Source of the DNA: an uncultured Flavobacteriales bacterium
Lineage (GTDB): Bacteria > Bacteroidota > Bacteroidia > Flavobacteriales_G > Salibacteraceae
Direction of reading: 5' to 3'
DNA length: 64,000 nt
NCBI GenBank assembly: GCA_943788145.1
Contig: CALSPD010000014.1
Location: forward strand, 62,001-126,000
The notes under the pieces are model-generated. The model was not told where the DNA came from. It saw nothing but the letters and a program-made list of their open reading frames with translations, and searched no databases. Positions 28,222 to 37,297 of the stretch are shown piece after piece (position 1 is the stretch's first letter; each line of letters starts with the position of its first letter). Made by a program: the position numbers and the translations under genes.

Positions 28222-29300
28222 TCCGATGGTTTGCTAAGCTGACTAGCCACCGAAAATACGGGATTCATAAGAGACAAAATTATTTCCCATAAAAAAAGCC
28301 GCGACAAGCCTGACTTGTAGTTGGTTAGGCTTTCTAACCGTCTAATAGAAAGAAAATAGAGTGCCAAACGGAGGGATATAATGGCAATGAAGTATGGAAA
28401 GAATTCATCGTTAAACAACAACGGAGAAACAAGTAAGCCCAACGCAGCAATAAAGGCCGATAATTCAATGACTGCTAAAACTACTAGGCTAGTAAAGGAA
28501 TAGCTGGACCCAGTGCTTAAGTGGCGCTTCTTTTGAAGGAACCAAGCCCAAATTGAAACTGGAGCATCAGACAGTGTTAGTGCCTGTGGAACTGCAGCCA
28601 CTTGTACCGTTTTTGGTAATGATTGAATGAATAAATCATCATCTCCACTGGCAATGCCAAGGTGGCCTGAAAACCCATTTACTTTTTGGAATACTTCTCT
28701 AGTATAACCCATCGATCGCCCAACACCCATGTATGGTTTCTTTAGCATTGCTGCCGTCAAATAGAAACTTAAAATCCGAAAGGAATCAAGTCGATAAAGG
28801 GCATTCAGCATACCAGATTTATGATTAAACATTCCACTTCCTAGAACGACATCATTCTTCTTATAAAACGCATATCCAAACCGCCTCAGCCACTGATCGT
28901 CCGATGGTTGACAATCGGCATCTGTAAACACGAAATAATCTCCTTTTGCCTGTGTAATTCCAAAGGAAAGGGCAGCTTTCTTCCCTTTTCTGTCCGAATC
29001 ATTGGCATAGGAAAATGATCGCAATAATGGATGGTCGGCCTTTTGCAAAACGACCTCTGAATCGTCCGTGCTGTCATTGTTTACAACAATAACTTCGAAA
29101 TCTGGATAGTCCTGTTCCAACACAAAGGGCAGGAATTTCTTTAAATTATCGCCTTCATTCCGCGCAGCAATGATGATCGAAAGAAAAGGTAATTCATTGT
29201 CCGCACAGTTTGGATAAGCGGAAACACGACTCATGGCCCCAAGTATAATGGTGGTTAGCAGCAGTTGTAAGACAGCACAGATAATAAAAAGCCAAATCAA
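28203..29300 (-). CDS. Family 2 glycosyltransferase, membrane-bound
   Basis: A GT2 enzyme with an N-terminal membrane helix, then FLSIIIAARNEGDNLKKFL (nucleotide-sugar binding), VIVVNNDSTDDS, the DxD-type FVFTDADCQPSD, a GDDDLFIQSL acceptor motif and a QKKRHLSTGSSY segment, ending in two or three membrane helices. It probably transfers a sugar at the inner membrane face onto a lipid or growing glycan. Start: an ATG at 29420 would overlap the small conserved upstream gene by 110 nt. A TTG at 29300 lies 10 nt after that gene's stop and just before the first helix, so I prefer it, with moderate certainty. Confidence 0.83.
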   Translation of the reverse strand: MIWLFIICAVLQLLLTTIILGAMSRVSAYPNCADNELPFLSIIIAARNEGDNLKKFLPFVLEQDYPDFEVIVVNNDSTDDSEVVLQKADHPLLRSFSYANDSDRKGKKAALSFGITQAKGDYFVFTDADCQPSDDQWLRRFGYAFYKKNDVVLGSGMFNHKSGMLNALYRLDSFRILSFYLTAAMLKKPYMGVGRSMGYTREVFQKVNGFSGHLGIASGDDDLFIQSLPKTVQVAAVPQALTLSDAPVSIWAWFLQKKRHLSTGSSYSFTSLVVLAVIELSAFIAALGLLVSPLLFNDEFFPYFIAIISLRLALYFLSIRRLESLTNYKSGLSRLFLWEIILSLMNPVFSVASQLSKPSEWISRT

Positions 29301-29310
29301 GGCGAATGAC

Positions 29311-29589
29311 TTATTTAAAGAAAATAAGGTAGGCCACAAAGAATAGCAGCAAAGTGATGTAGATGACCGTCCTATTAGACTCGATGATGGATTTTCTTCT
29401 GTTTTTGGTTTGCCAAGCATTATTCAGCTGATTCCTAAATGGATCAGCTTGACGCCCAGATTGGTCATCACGAATTTCTTGCTCTATAACCGCTTTTCGT
29501 GCTTCTAGAAATTCACGAGACTCGTCATATATCCTAGGTCGGAAACTGAAGCGTTTTGGCTGGGGCTGTTTGAAGAGAAATCGAATCAT
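29311..29589 (-). CDS. Small conserved membrane protein
   Basis: A 92-residue protein with a basic, aromatic-rich N-terminus (KQPQPKRFSFRPRIYDESREF), a central charged helix and one C-terminal membrane helix (TVIYITLLLFFVAYLIFF). Proteins with this KRFxxxPRxYDxxxE opening and a tail anchor are widespread in Bacteroidota, sometimes misnamed riboflavin synthase subunit. There is no sign of enzymatic function. It heads the GT2-sigma-rsmG operon. Confidence 0.75.
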   Translation of the reverse strand: MIRFLFKQPQPKRFSFRPRIYDESREFLEARKAVIEQEIRDDQSGRQADPFRNQLNNAWQTKNRRKSIIESNRTVIYITLLLFFVAYLIFFK

Positions 29590-29784
29590 TTGGACAAACC
29601 TACATCAAAATTTACGGCTATTAAAACGAACGAAGGCAAGTGCTAGATATTGTCCAATTCTGGTTTTGACAGTAGGGAGAATTTCACATTAAATGTCGGT
29701 ATAATGATTTATAACAAATCTTTATGGATAAGTACCTAAATCGCGGAACCAGCGTTGGTTTGAGTCCGATACCTTTACATTTCT

Positions 29785-32682
29785 ATGCAATACGCAACCA
29801 TATTACGAGCAAAGGCAGTTTTAACTGTTGGCATTGTCGGCATGTTGATGCTGTCGGGAAGTCCCGTTTCGGAAATGGATGCTCGGCTCCATCCTTTTTC
29901 ACCAATATCCATAGATGAAGCAGATTCGCTCATGGCACGATTGGATGATCAGGAGCGCATTGCCCAGCTTTTTGTTTCTCGCTCGGTTGATTCAGTCGAT
30001 GTTTTTTGCGCAGGATACTTATACTCTTCAGCTTCAAATTTGATGCATAGGAGCGAAACAGATCCAAATGGAATCCCTTATTTCATTGGACTTGACTTAA
30101 TTGAATCAAAAGACTTTTCGATTAGCGAAGAACAACTATCAGCGACCAATGATTTAAACCTTGTTGGAAAATATGCTCGTGCCATTGGAGTAAATTTGAA
30201 AGCAAAGGGATTCAATTTCATAGTTGGTCCTTCGCTCGATCTGCACACCAATGATTTCAATCCTTATACGCTAAAACACTCCTTTAGTGATGATCCTGAG
30301 GTGGTCGCCAGGTTTGCAAATGCATATGTCAACGGATTGCGTTCGGCTGGACTATTCTCAGTAGTTGGTAGTTTTCCAGGAATTGGAAATATGGAACATG
30401 TTAGCGATCAAGAAACGCCACTGATTGCATCGAAAAAATCGCAACTTTTTGGTCATGACTTAATCCCATTCAAAACACTAATTAATGCTGGCATTCAAAA
30501 CATAATGGTAGCCAATGCCTATGCTCCAGCACTTGATTCGAGCTTTCAGGCTTTAGCTTCATCTTCGATTAGAGTTCATAATGCTTTGCGGGGCGATCTA
30601 GGATTCAATGGGTTAGCTTGGTCAGATTTGACTTATGTTCAAACTGGAAAAAAAACGCAAGAAATGGTGGTGAACCATTTGAAAGCTGGGACTGATGTAT
30701 TAATTGTTGAGGGCGATGTTCGAGAAAACATTCGATATATAGAAGAAGCAATAGAGAAAGGTTTGATTACGCAAACCTTGATCGATGCAAAATGTAAACG
30801 AGTGATTCAATCGAAGCTTTGGTCTGAACTCAACGCATCAAAATCAAAACCAGCAAAGCGCCCAGAATTGGATCAAGTTCTACGCGAGCGTGAAGTCATC
30901 CAAAACTCGCTAACCCTTCTGCGAAACGATGATAACCTTATCCCTTTAAAACGACTTGACACGCTAAGCATGGCTATCGTTCGGATAGGTGACCAACCTG
31001 ACCCAAACTTGGTAGAACATCATTATCGATACAGCGATATTCCTGTTTTTGAGCTGGGATTTGAAAACCTCGAATCTGATTTTTCTAAATTCCAAAAGCT
31101 TCAAAGTCAATATAATTTGGTGATAATCATCGCCAATCCAGAACTTGAAACAGAACGCAAAGGTTTTGGTATAGGAGCTCATTATCAAAGTGTAATAGAA
31201 CGACTTGCCTATCCCCAACAATCCATTTTTGTTTGGAATGGAAATCCTAAGGCGTTGCTTTATGTGAGCAACATTCCATCTATCCGGGCAATCATTAGTG
31301 GTTATCGAGAGACCGATTTATCCAGCGATTTCACTATTCAAGCAATTTTTGGTGGTCGCCCTTTCACGGGACGCCTAAAGCGTAAAATCGGAGATGAGTT
31401 TGAACGCGAATTTGGTATTAGCACAACCAAATCTAGACTGTCATACGGCATTCCTGAGGAAGTTGGGATTTTAAGTGAATACTTGGTGGACATTGATAAA
31501 ACCGTTTACCTAGCCATATCTAGCAAAGCTACACCAGGAGCGCAAGTATGGTTTGCCAAAGATGGAATGGTGGTCGTGGACGAAGCTTATGGATATCATC
31601 GCTATGATGATGAGCCGATGGACACCGTCCTTAAATCCGATTTATACGATTTGGCTTCGATTACGAAGATTGCTGGATCGGTGGCTGGTTTAATGAAACT
31701 TTCGCAAGATTCATTGTTCGACCTCAACGACAATCTATGCGACTACCTTTCTGAATGGGTGGATACTACAGAATATATGAATATGGGTTTGCGCGACATG
31801 CTCGCTCATCAAGCAGGCCTTCCCTCCTTCATACCCTTTTATCAGGCCACATTAAACAAGGGGATACCACGATACGATATTTATAGCATAGCACAAAACG
31901 ACATCTATCCATATCGTGTTGCTCGCGAATTGTACATAAACAAGGCTCAGCCAGACAAAATGTTCCGACAAATTTTGGCGCACAAAATCAAGCCCGATAA
32001 GAAGTATTTATACAGCGATGTCGGTTATTATTTCATGCTTCGAATCATCGAGAAGCAAAGCGGAATGAAGATGGAAGACTACCTCGACCAGGTCTATTAC
32101 CGACCGCTTGGTTTGTCGACTATGACATACCGACCATTATTGAAATTTGATAAATCACGCATTACCCCAACGGAATATGATCGCTATTTCAGAAAGCAAC
32201 TGATTCAAGGTGATGTGCATGATCCTGGCGCAGCCATGCTAGGAGGTGTAGGTGGACATGCTGGATTATTTTCAAATGCAAATGATTTAGGCATTCTTAT
32301 GCAGATGTATTTAAACGGTGGAATCTATGGTGGTGAACGCTATTTTGATAGCACCATTATTGCCGACTTTGTGCGTTGCCAGTTTTGTGAAAATGACAAT
32401 CGTAGAGGTGCAGGTTTTGACAAACCGCTTACCAGTGGAAAAGCGGGTCCATCCTGCGGATGCACAGATTTAGAAGCATTTGGTCACCAAGGATTTACTG
32501 GAACGGTTACTTGGGCTGACCCACGAGACCAGGTTGTGTATGTTTTTCTCTCAAACCGAGTTTATCCAGATGCGGAGAATCGAAAGCTTGCTGAAATGAA
32601 CATTCGAACTGACATTCAACAAATCTTTCACGATGCTGTTAAAAAGAGCAAGAACCAACTTGAGGCAGGAACGCAATTATGA
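29785..32682 (+). CDS. GH3-like domain fused to serine beta-lactamase-type hydrolase
   Basis: A 965-residue exported protein. Residues about 35-350 follow the GH3 N-domain of NagZ-type N-acetylglucosaminidases (YFIGLDL, NFIVGPSLDLHTNDF, a NLEGDLGF-like RGDLGFNGLAWSDL), with a linker and GH3-C-like part to about 540. Residues 560-955 are a class C beta-lactamase/DD-peptidase-type domain with SITK (Ser near 624), YSD (near 742) and HQG (near 900) active-site motifs. The GH3 part lacks the usual KH(F/I)PGHG...DSH: the sequence reads GSFPGIGNMEHVSDQE, so the catalytic His is absent. The serine hydrolase part looks active. Probably acts on peptidoglycan fragments in the periplasm. Confidence 0.9.
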   Translation: MQYATILRAKAVLTVGIVGMLMLSGSPVSEMDARLHPFSPISIDEADSLMARLDDQERIAQLFVSRSVDSVDVFCAGYLYSSASNLMHRSETDPNGIPYFIGLDLIESKDFSISEEQLSATNDLNLVGKYARAIGVNLKAKGFNFIVGPSLDLHTNDFNPYTLKHSFSDDPEVVARFANAYVNGLRSAGLFSVVGSFPGIGNMEHVSDQETPLIASKKSQLFGHDLIPFKTLINAGIQNIMVANAYAPALDSSFQALASSSIRVHNALRGDLGFNGLAWSDLTYVQTGKKTQEMVVNHLKAGTDVLIVEGDVRENIRYIEEAIEKGLITQTLIDAKCKRVIQSKLWSELNASKSKPAKRPELDQVLREREVIQNSLTLLRNDDNLIPLKRLDTLSMAIVRIGDQPDPNLVEHHYRYSDIPVFELGFENLESDFSKFQKLQSQYNLVIIIANPELETERKGFGIGAHYQSVIERLAYPQQSIFVWNGNPKALLYVSNIPSIRAIISGYRETDLSSDFTIQAIFGGRPFTGRLKRKIGDEFEREFGISTTKSRLSYGIPEEVGILSEYLVDIDKTVYLAISSKATPGAQVWFAKDGMVVVDEAYGYHRYDDEPMDTVLKSDLYDLASITKIAGSVAGLMKLSQDSLFDLNDNLCDYLSEWVDTTEYMNMGLRDMLAHQAGLPSFIPFYQATLNKGIPRYDIYSIAQNDIYPYRVARELYINKAQPDKMFRQILAHKIKPDKKYLYSDVGYYFMLRIIEKQSGMKMEDYLDQVYYRPLGLSTMTYRPLLKFDKSRITPTEYDRYFRKQLIQGDVHDPGAAMLGGVGGHAGLFSNANDLGILMQMYLNGGIYGGERYFDSTIIADFVRCQFCENDNRRGAGFDKPLTSGKAGPSCGCTDLEAFGHQGFTGTVTWADPRDQVVYVFLSNRVYPDAENRKLAEMNIRTDIQQIFHDAVKKSKNQLEAGTQL

Positions 32683-32737
32683 GTGAAACTAATCCTAAAA
32701 TCCATTCAATAAATCGTTCATTTGCCCATTGTGATTG

Positions 32738-33877
32738 ATGGATAAAATGCGCATTGGAATAGTTTGTTACCCAACCTTTGGTGGCAGTGGCGTTGTAGCT
32801 ACAGAACTCGGTCTCGAAATGGCCGCACTTGGTCATTCAGTTCATTTTATCAGCTATTCTCAACCCGTAAGGTTAGACCTGTATGCACCGAATATTTACT
32901 ATCATGAAGTCGTAGTCACGGATTATCCGCTTTTCGATTATTCGCCTTATGAGCTCGTTTTGACTTCAAAGTTGGTGAGCGTTGTCAAAAACGAAAACCT
33001 CGATATTCTTCACGTTCATTACGCCATACCTCATGCTTCTGCCGCCTTCATGGCGAAAAAAATTCTGCAATCAGAAGGAATAGAGATACCAATTGTCTGC
33101 ACCTTACATGGCACCGATATTACCTTGGTGGGCAAGGATGCTTCGTTTGAACCTGTTATCACATTTGCCATTAATGAAAGTGATGCGGTAACTGCAGTTT
33201 CGCAAAGTCTCAAAGACGATACACTCAAATTCTTCAACATCAATCGCAACATTGACGTTATTCCAAATTTTATAAATCTTGATCGATACAAGGACCTCAA
33301 ACCTAATGGTCTGAGAGATCGGTTTTCACCAGATGGTGACCCACTCATTATGCACGTTTCAAATTTCAGGAAGGTCAAACGAGTGGATGATGTAGTGCGT
33401 GTTTTCATTGGAATTCGTTCAAAAATCAAGTCGAAACTATTGCTGATTGGCGATGGTCCTGAACGGTATAATGTGGAACAAATGTGTCGCGAACTAGGTT
33501 TTTGTAACGACATCCACTTTTTAGGTAAATCAAAAAACGTAGAGCGCTTTTTAGCAAATGGCGATCTGTTCATTTTACCTTCAGAAACAGAAAGTTTTGG
33601 ACTGGCTGCGTTGGAAGCTATGGCGGCTGGCATGCCTGTTATATCGACCAATACGGGTGGCCTTGCAGAAGTCAATGCGCATGGGTTCAGTGGTTTCTTG
33701 AGTGATGTGGGCGATATTGAAGATATGAGCCGCAACGCGCTAAGAATTCTTTCCACACCGTCATCATTAGAGCACTACAAGGCCAATGCTAGGATTCAGG
33801 CTGCAAAATTCGATCTTCCAATGATTTTACCGTTGTATATCAAACTATACCAAGACTTGGTTTTACCTTTGGTATGA
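32738..33877 (+). CDS. bshA: N-acetyl-alpha-D-glucosaminyl L-malate synthase BshA
   Basis: A GT4 enzyme that joins UDP-GlcNAc and L-malate in the first step of bacillithiol synthesis. BshA hallmarks: MRIGIVCYPTFGGSGVVATELG, HVHYAIPHASAAFMAKKI, TLHGTDITLVG, the donor-site SETESFGLAALEAMAAGMPVISTNTGG. The start is ATG 32738, or ATG 32747 which fits the family even better; a TTG directly before is ignored. No bshB or bshC lies in the window. Bacillithiol is the main low-molecular-weight thiol of many Bacteroidota, fitting the nearby redox genes. Confidence 0.94.
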   Translation: MDKMRIGIVCYPTFGGSGVVATELGLEMAALGHSVHFISYSQPVRLDLYAPNIYYHEVVVTDYPLFDYSPYELVLTSKLVSVVKNENLDILHVHYAIPHASAAFMAKKILQSEGIEIPIVCTLHGTDITLVGKDASFEPVITFAINESDAVTAVSQSLKDDTLKFFNINRNIDVIPNFINLDRYKDLKPNGLRDRFSPDGDPLIMHVSNFRKVKRVDDVVRVFIGIRSKIKSKLLLIGDGPERYNVEQMCRELGFCNDIHFLGKSKNVERFLANGDLFILPSETESFGLAALEAMAAGMPVISTNTGGLAEVNAHGFSGFLSDVGDIEDMSRNALRILSTPSSLEHYKANARIQAAKFDLPMILPLYIKLYQDLVLPLV

Positions 33878-33905
33878 TCCTTGGCTAAAAGCAAATAAAT
33901 TGACC

Positions 33906-34106
33906 ATGAAAAATTTAATGATTCTACTTGCCGTTTGCGCGGCTTTGACAAGTTGTTCAACCTGTTATGAATGCACTGAAGATGTTGTAATCTATAATGG
34001 CAACACCCCGACCGACACAACTACTACAAGCGATGAATTTTGCACAGCAGACCAAACCGAAATTGATGCTCGCGAAAGTGCTGGTGCCACCTGTATCGCT
34101 AACTAG
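33906..34106 (+). CDS. Small Cys-rich lipoprotein
   Basis: A 66-residue protein with a lipoprotein signal (LMILLAVCAALTSC). Directly after the lipid Cys comes CSTCYEC, giving a tight Cys cluster, then a Thr-rich stretch and two further Cys (EFCTADQTE, GATCIAN). Three similar small lipoproteins lie on the other strand at 35.8-37.5 kb. The pattern (Cys cluster, a -EFC- or -EMC- near the middle, a Cys near the end) recurs in Bacteroidota. Function unknown; metal or disulfide chemistry is possible. It lies 28 nt after bshA, probably co-transcribed. Confidence 0.75.
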   Translation: MKNLMILLAVCAALTSCSTCYECTEDVVIYNGNTPTDTTTTSDEFCTADQTEIDARESAGATCIAN

Positions 34107-34708
34107 TTTAAAATAATCCCGTTTTCGGTTTTTGTCTCTTGATAAAAGAGAAAACGCAAATATTCTATAAGCCCGACAATCATTTTTTGTTGGGCTTTTA
34201 CATTTTTCGCCTTCGCAAATCGAACCTTATTCTCATTGCTCAATGCTAAGCAGGCAGCGACATCTGTCAAGCTATAGTTTTTAATTTCAATCAGTTTTGG
34301 CCTTCTTCCAAACCTCAATTCAATGTAATCTGCAAATAACTCTAGGACTTCAACGGAAGCGGTGGTATTCATATCGAACTCAATCAAAGAACCGACTTCA
34401 CCTCCTGGATAGAGTTTTCCGCTCATTTGATCATCGATTCGAAAAAGCTCCGCAACTTGTATACATTCAATAATCACATCTCGTTCACCATTATCTTTTT
34501 GTTTCGTAACCTCATTCAATTTACAAATCGAAACGAGGTTTGCTCCATCGGGTTCCGTAATTGGCAGCCCAAATCGTGTATCTCCTTGAGCCAAATCATC
34601 AAACAATTGCTTAAACCTAGGTTCAAAAATGTGCAAGGGAATTTGCTCATGCGGTAGCATGAAAATACCTAGCGGAAACATGGGGAGATATTGAATTGGT
34701 GTAGACAT
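34103..34708 (-). CDS. LON substrate-binding-domain protein
   Basis: From the ATG at 34706-34708 the product is 201 residues: MSTPIQYLPMFPLGIFMLPHEQIPLHIFEPRFKQLFDDL is the typical start of the LON N-terminal domain, followed by RFGLPITEPDGANLVSICKL. No ATPase or protease domain is present. Stand-alone LON-N proteins occur widely; their role is unclear but substrate recognition for proteolysis is assumed. It lies directly behind the serine hydrolase gene and overlaps the end of the small lipoprotein gene on the other strand by 4 nt. Confidence 0.85.
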   Translation of the reverse strand: MSTPIQYLPMFPLGIFMLPHEQIPLHIFEPRFKQLFDDLAQGDTRFGLPITEPDGANLVSICKLNEVTKQKDNGERDVIIECIQVAELFRIDDQMSGKLYPGGEVGSLIEFDMNTTASVEVLELFADYIELRFGRRPKLIEIKNYSLTDVAACLALSNENKVRFAKAKNVKAQQKMIVGLIEYLRFLFYQETKTENGIILN

Positions 34709-34744
34709 GAATGCTATAACGTCTTCAAGTATAAAAGAGTTCAA

Positions 34745-35878
34745 TCAGAATAAAGACCAAATCTCCTCCTTAGAAAGGTAACCTCCACGAATTGAGTTGG
34801 TTAATATTATTGCACACTTGTTATTGTTTTTCAACATCCAGAAATAAGTACGAAATCCCCCCCACCAACCATTGTGATAAATCAGGGTATCATTTTCCTG
34901 AGGCATGGGTTGAATTCTAAATCCATATCCGTAAAATCCTCTTGATGAATACTTGGCTCTTGGGCTTTTGGCTTCATTCCATAGCGAATCGCTGAGTAAG
35001 GTGCCTTTTTTGCTCTCCATATAAAACTTATAGAGGTCAAAAACCGAGCTATACATGCCTTTATCTCCGACAATGCCATCGAGGTAAGAAATCGATTTCG
35101 CATCGCCATTTGGATAATGACCCAACACGGAGTATTCACTTGGGTTCTTTGAGAATGCATCAATTATTTCGGATGAACTCATTCCCATTTTTTCAAATAC
35201 CTCTTCCTTCATGTATTGCTGAAAAGGTTTTCCACTAACTTCTTCAATGATATCGGCAAGCAAGACATAATTTGTATTGCAATAATCAAAAGCACGACCA
35301 GGTTCAAAATAGAGGGGGATTTCCTCACACTCCATCATGGTCAACAAGTCGCCATTGCTCATTAGGCATTCTGGCTGTCCCCATAATCCATCGGTGACAT
35401 AAGCATAATAGCCAATTCCGCTCGTGTGCGTTAACAACTGTTCAATAGTTACATTATCGTAGGGTGTGCAGTTCAGATATTTACTAACTGGGTCTTGAAG
35501 CTGAATGAGCCCTTTTTGAACCAATAACAATATTCCAAAGGATGTGAATGGTTTTGAAACGGAAGCCAATTGAAACTGATCGTTCACCGCAAGCGAATCC
35601 TTTGATTCCATGTTTTTATATCCCAATGCAAGCGTATGTATGGCATCATTTGAGGCAAATAATGCTACACCGTTAAAATGCCGATGCGCGTATAGCTCTT
35701 GAAAATAATCGTCAATTTGTGCAGCCGATGAAGCATCGAACTTTGGCATCGAATCCGCTTCTATAATAACTTCAGGGATAGTTTCATGCTCAATTTTTCG
35801 CTCACACGATAATAGCACCAAACCAAGGAAAAAAAGAAAAAGGCTAAAGCGATTCGCCACAAGCGCACGTGTAATCAT
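34745..35878 (-). CDS. Serine hydrolase lipoprotein (beta-lactamase family)
   Basis: From ATG 35878 the protein is 377 residues with a lipoprotein signal (FSLFLFFLGLVLLSC). The class C beta-lactamase-like active site is complete: SVSK (QLASVSKPFTSF), YCN (FDYCNTNYVLLADI) and HNG (IYHNGWWGGFRTYF). The family covers DD-peptidases, esterases and D-aminopeptidases; an envelope peptidase or esterase is likely. It lacks the GH3 part of the enzyme at 29.8 kb. Starts at GTG 35860 or ATG 35911 are also possible; all overlap the end of the small lipoprotein gene upstream. Confidence 0.88.
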   Translation of the reverse strand: MITRALVANRFSLFLFFLGLVLLSCERKIEHETIPEVIIEADSMPKFDASSAAQIDDYFQELYAHRHFNGVALFASNDAIHTLALGYKNMESKDSLAVNDQFQLASVSKPFTSFGILLLVQKGLIQLQDPVSKYLNCTPYDNVTIEQLLTHTSGIGYYAYVTDGLWGQPECLMSNGDLLTMMECEEIPLYFEPGRAFDYCNTNYVLLADIIEEVSGKPFQQYMKEEVFEKMGMSSSEIIDAFSKNPSEYSVLGHYPNGDAKSISYLDGIVGDKGMYSSVFDLYKFYMESKKGTLLSDSLWNEAKSPRAKYSSRGFYGYGFRIQPMPQENDTLIYHNGWWGGFRTYFWMLKNNNKCAIILTNSIRGGYLSKEEIWSLF

Positions 35879-36068
35879 ACTTGCCGTATTCCGTTTCACA
35901 TTGGTCGGCATAGCTACTTAATTCCTTTTTAGTTCCGCACATTTCGGGATATTGATAGCGTTGCACACCATCTTGATCTTTGGCAATGCAAACGTGACAT
36001 TTTTGACATGAAGTCATAAATACTATCGATCCGAATAAGATAACTAATGATACTCCTATCGTTTTCAT
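35844..36068 (-). CDS. Small Cys-rich lipoprotein
   Basis: A 74-residue lipoprotein (signal GVSLVILFGSIVFMTSC) with CQKCHVC at the lipid site, then PEMCGTKKELSSYADQCE and a C-terminal YTCACGESL, eight Cys in the mature part including the lipid one. It is clearly related to the next upstream gene (CKRCYQC ... YCDCGEDISLE) and less so to the one at 33.9 kb. Only 4 nt separate it from that gene. Function unknown. Confidence 0.75.
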   Translation of the reverse strand: MKTIGVSLVILFGSIVFMTSCQKCHVCIAKDQDGVQRYQYPEMCGTKKELSSYADQCETEYGKYDYTCACGESL

Positions 36069-36072
36069 TCGA

Positions 36073-36321
36073 TTATTCTAAACTGATGTCTTCTCCACAA
36101 TCGCAATAAAAACGCACCGTTGTTGCGTTTGAATCGACAATGGAAGCTTCACAAACCGATTTATAGTCTTCGTATGCCGACTTGCTTGCGCATACTTGTT
36201 TATATGCCCATTGCAATTCATCAGTACTTGAATCTTTCACTGCGCATTGATAACAACGTTTGCATGAAAGAGTCGATAACGACACAACAACAAGGGATAA
36301 AAAAAGAAGTCTATAACTCAT
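36073..36321 (-). CDS. Small Cys-rich lipoprotein
   Basis: From ATG 36321 an 82-residue lipoprotein (LLFLSLVVVSLSTLSC). The lipid Cys is part of CKRCYQC; then come KQVCASKSAYEDYKSVCEAS and a closing FYCDCGED. The spacing of Cys residues and the -AYEDYKSVCE- helix resemble those in the neighbouring 74-residue lipoprotein, so the pair arose by tandem duplication. It sits 43 nt behind the MauE/thioredoxin-like gene. Confidence 0.75.
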   Translation of the reverse strand: MSYRLLFLSLVVVSLSTLSCKRCYQCAVKDSSTDELQWAYKQVCASKSAYEDYKSVCEASIVDSNATTVRFYCDCGEDISLE

Positions 36322-36364
36322 ATTTTGATTTCTAGGCAAACGTACATAATCACACGATGGAATA

Positions 36365-37297
36365 TTAATCTAACAAGATCTTGCTTAACAAATCCATGTT
36401 AACGCCTCTTCCAGACCAATTTGAAACAACACTGCCATTTTCTACAAAAATTGCCGAGGGGAATGTTCCATTAATTCCTTGCATCAATTGATGTTCTGTT
36501 GTTCTTCGATAGGGAAGGTGTTCAATGCCAGTTTGCTCGACAAATTCCTTGATAGAATCTTCTTTTCCAAATAGTAATATTCTCAACTTATTATCAGCTT
36601 GTTCCGTTGAAATAGTTGATAAAAGTGTGGCCAATTGCTTGCAATGAATGCATTCAGAATACATTACGATGATGAGCCTATCATCCGTTTCTAAATCCCA
36701 ATTCTGTGTATGGTTAATCTTCGAAATAAGCGTGGAATCAAGCGTTGCCTCTTGATCAAAATCACCCTCTGGCAAGGGAAGTAGTAAGAACAGCACAGGT
36801 ATTGAGATGATAGCTAAAACTGGTCCAGCCCACTTAAAACTAAAGCGATTCACCAAGTCATTTTTCCAAATTAAAACAAGGCCCAGTGCCATCATGATGA
36901 GGTTTTTACCAACGCTTGTCGGTCCATCCATTGGAATAAGTTCACCAAAACATCCGCAATTTTCATCGCCCTCACCAGTGGCAATTAGTAAGAGTAAATA
37001 GCCCGTAAAAACTGCAAGCATCGCTAAACTGGCATAAACCATTTTCTTAGTCCAAAAGCCGAATCCTATGCAAACACCAAGTGCAAATTCAAAGAGAATG
37101 AGCAAACGTGCCAACAATGGAGCTAGACCCCAGGAAACACCGACTTGCTTTATCAAAATCATTTCGAATGCATCGATGGGAAAAAGCTTCAACACCGCTG
37201 AGCCAATAAATAAAAGGCCAAAAAGGATGCGTAAAATGGGAATGAATACTTTGATAACGATTTTACTTTTTAGATGAATATTTTCCTTGAAGTACAC
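36365..37297 (-). CDS. MauE/DoxX-like membrane protein with C-terminal thioredoxin-like domain
   Basis: A 310-residue protein. Residues 15-185 contain about five membrane helices of the DoxX/MauE type, with the family motif ENCGCFGELIPM in a periplasmic loop. Residues 195-310 form a thioredoxin-like domain with a CIHC redox site (IIVMYSECIHCKQLATLL) and a cis-Pro-like GTFPSAIF. MauE-type proteins move reducing power across the membrane to periplasmic thiols. No ATG fits; the GTG at 37297 is the only reasonable start and overlaps the upstream lipoprotein gene by 35 nt. The flanking Cys-rich lipoproteins may be its clients (inference). Confidence 0.82.
   Translation of the reverse strand: MYFKENIHLKSKIVIKVFIPILRILFGLLFIGSAVLKLFPIDAFEMILIKQVGVSWGLAPLLARLLILFEFALGVCIGFGFWTKKMVYASLAMLAVFTGYLLLLIATGEGDENCGCFGELIPMDGPTSVGKNLIMMALGLVLIWKNDLVNRFSFKWAGPVLAIISIPVLFLLLPLPEGDFDQEATLDSTLISKINHTQNWDLETDDRLIIVMYSECIHCKQLATLLSTISTEQADNKLRILLFGKEDSIKEFVEQTGIEHLPYRRTTEHQLMQGINGTFPSAIFVENGSVVSNWSGRGVNMDLLSKILLD

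Noticed and set aside
29758-29777. Promoter for the GH3/serine hydrolase fusion (TACCTTTA box)
   Set aside because: The -7 box lacks the final G and the nearest TTTG is only 7 nt upstream, so spacing is wrong.
33031-33756. 241-codon open frame antisense to bshA
   Set aside because: Composition is Ser/Arg-rich as expected from the reverse of a coding frame, no start signal, and bshA is an unmistakable gene.
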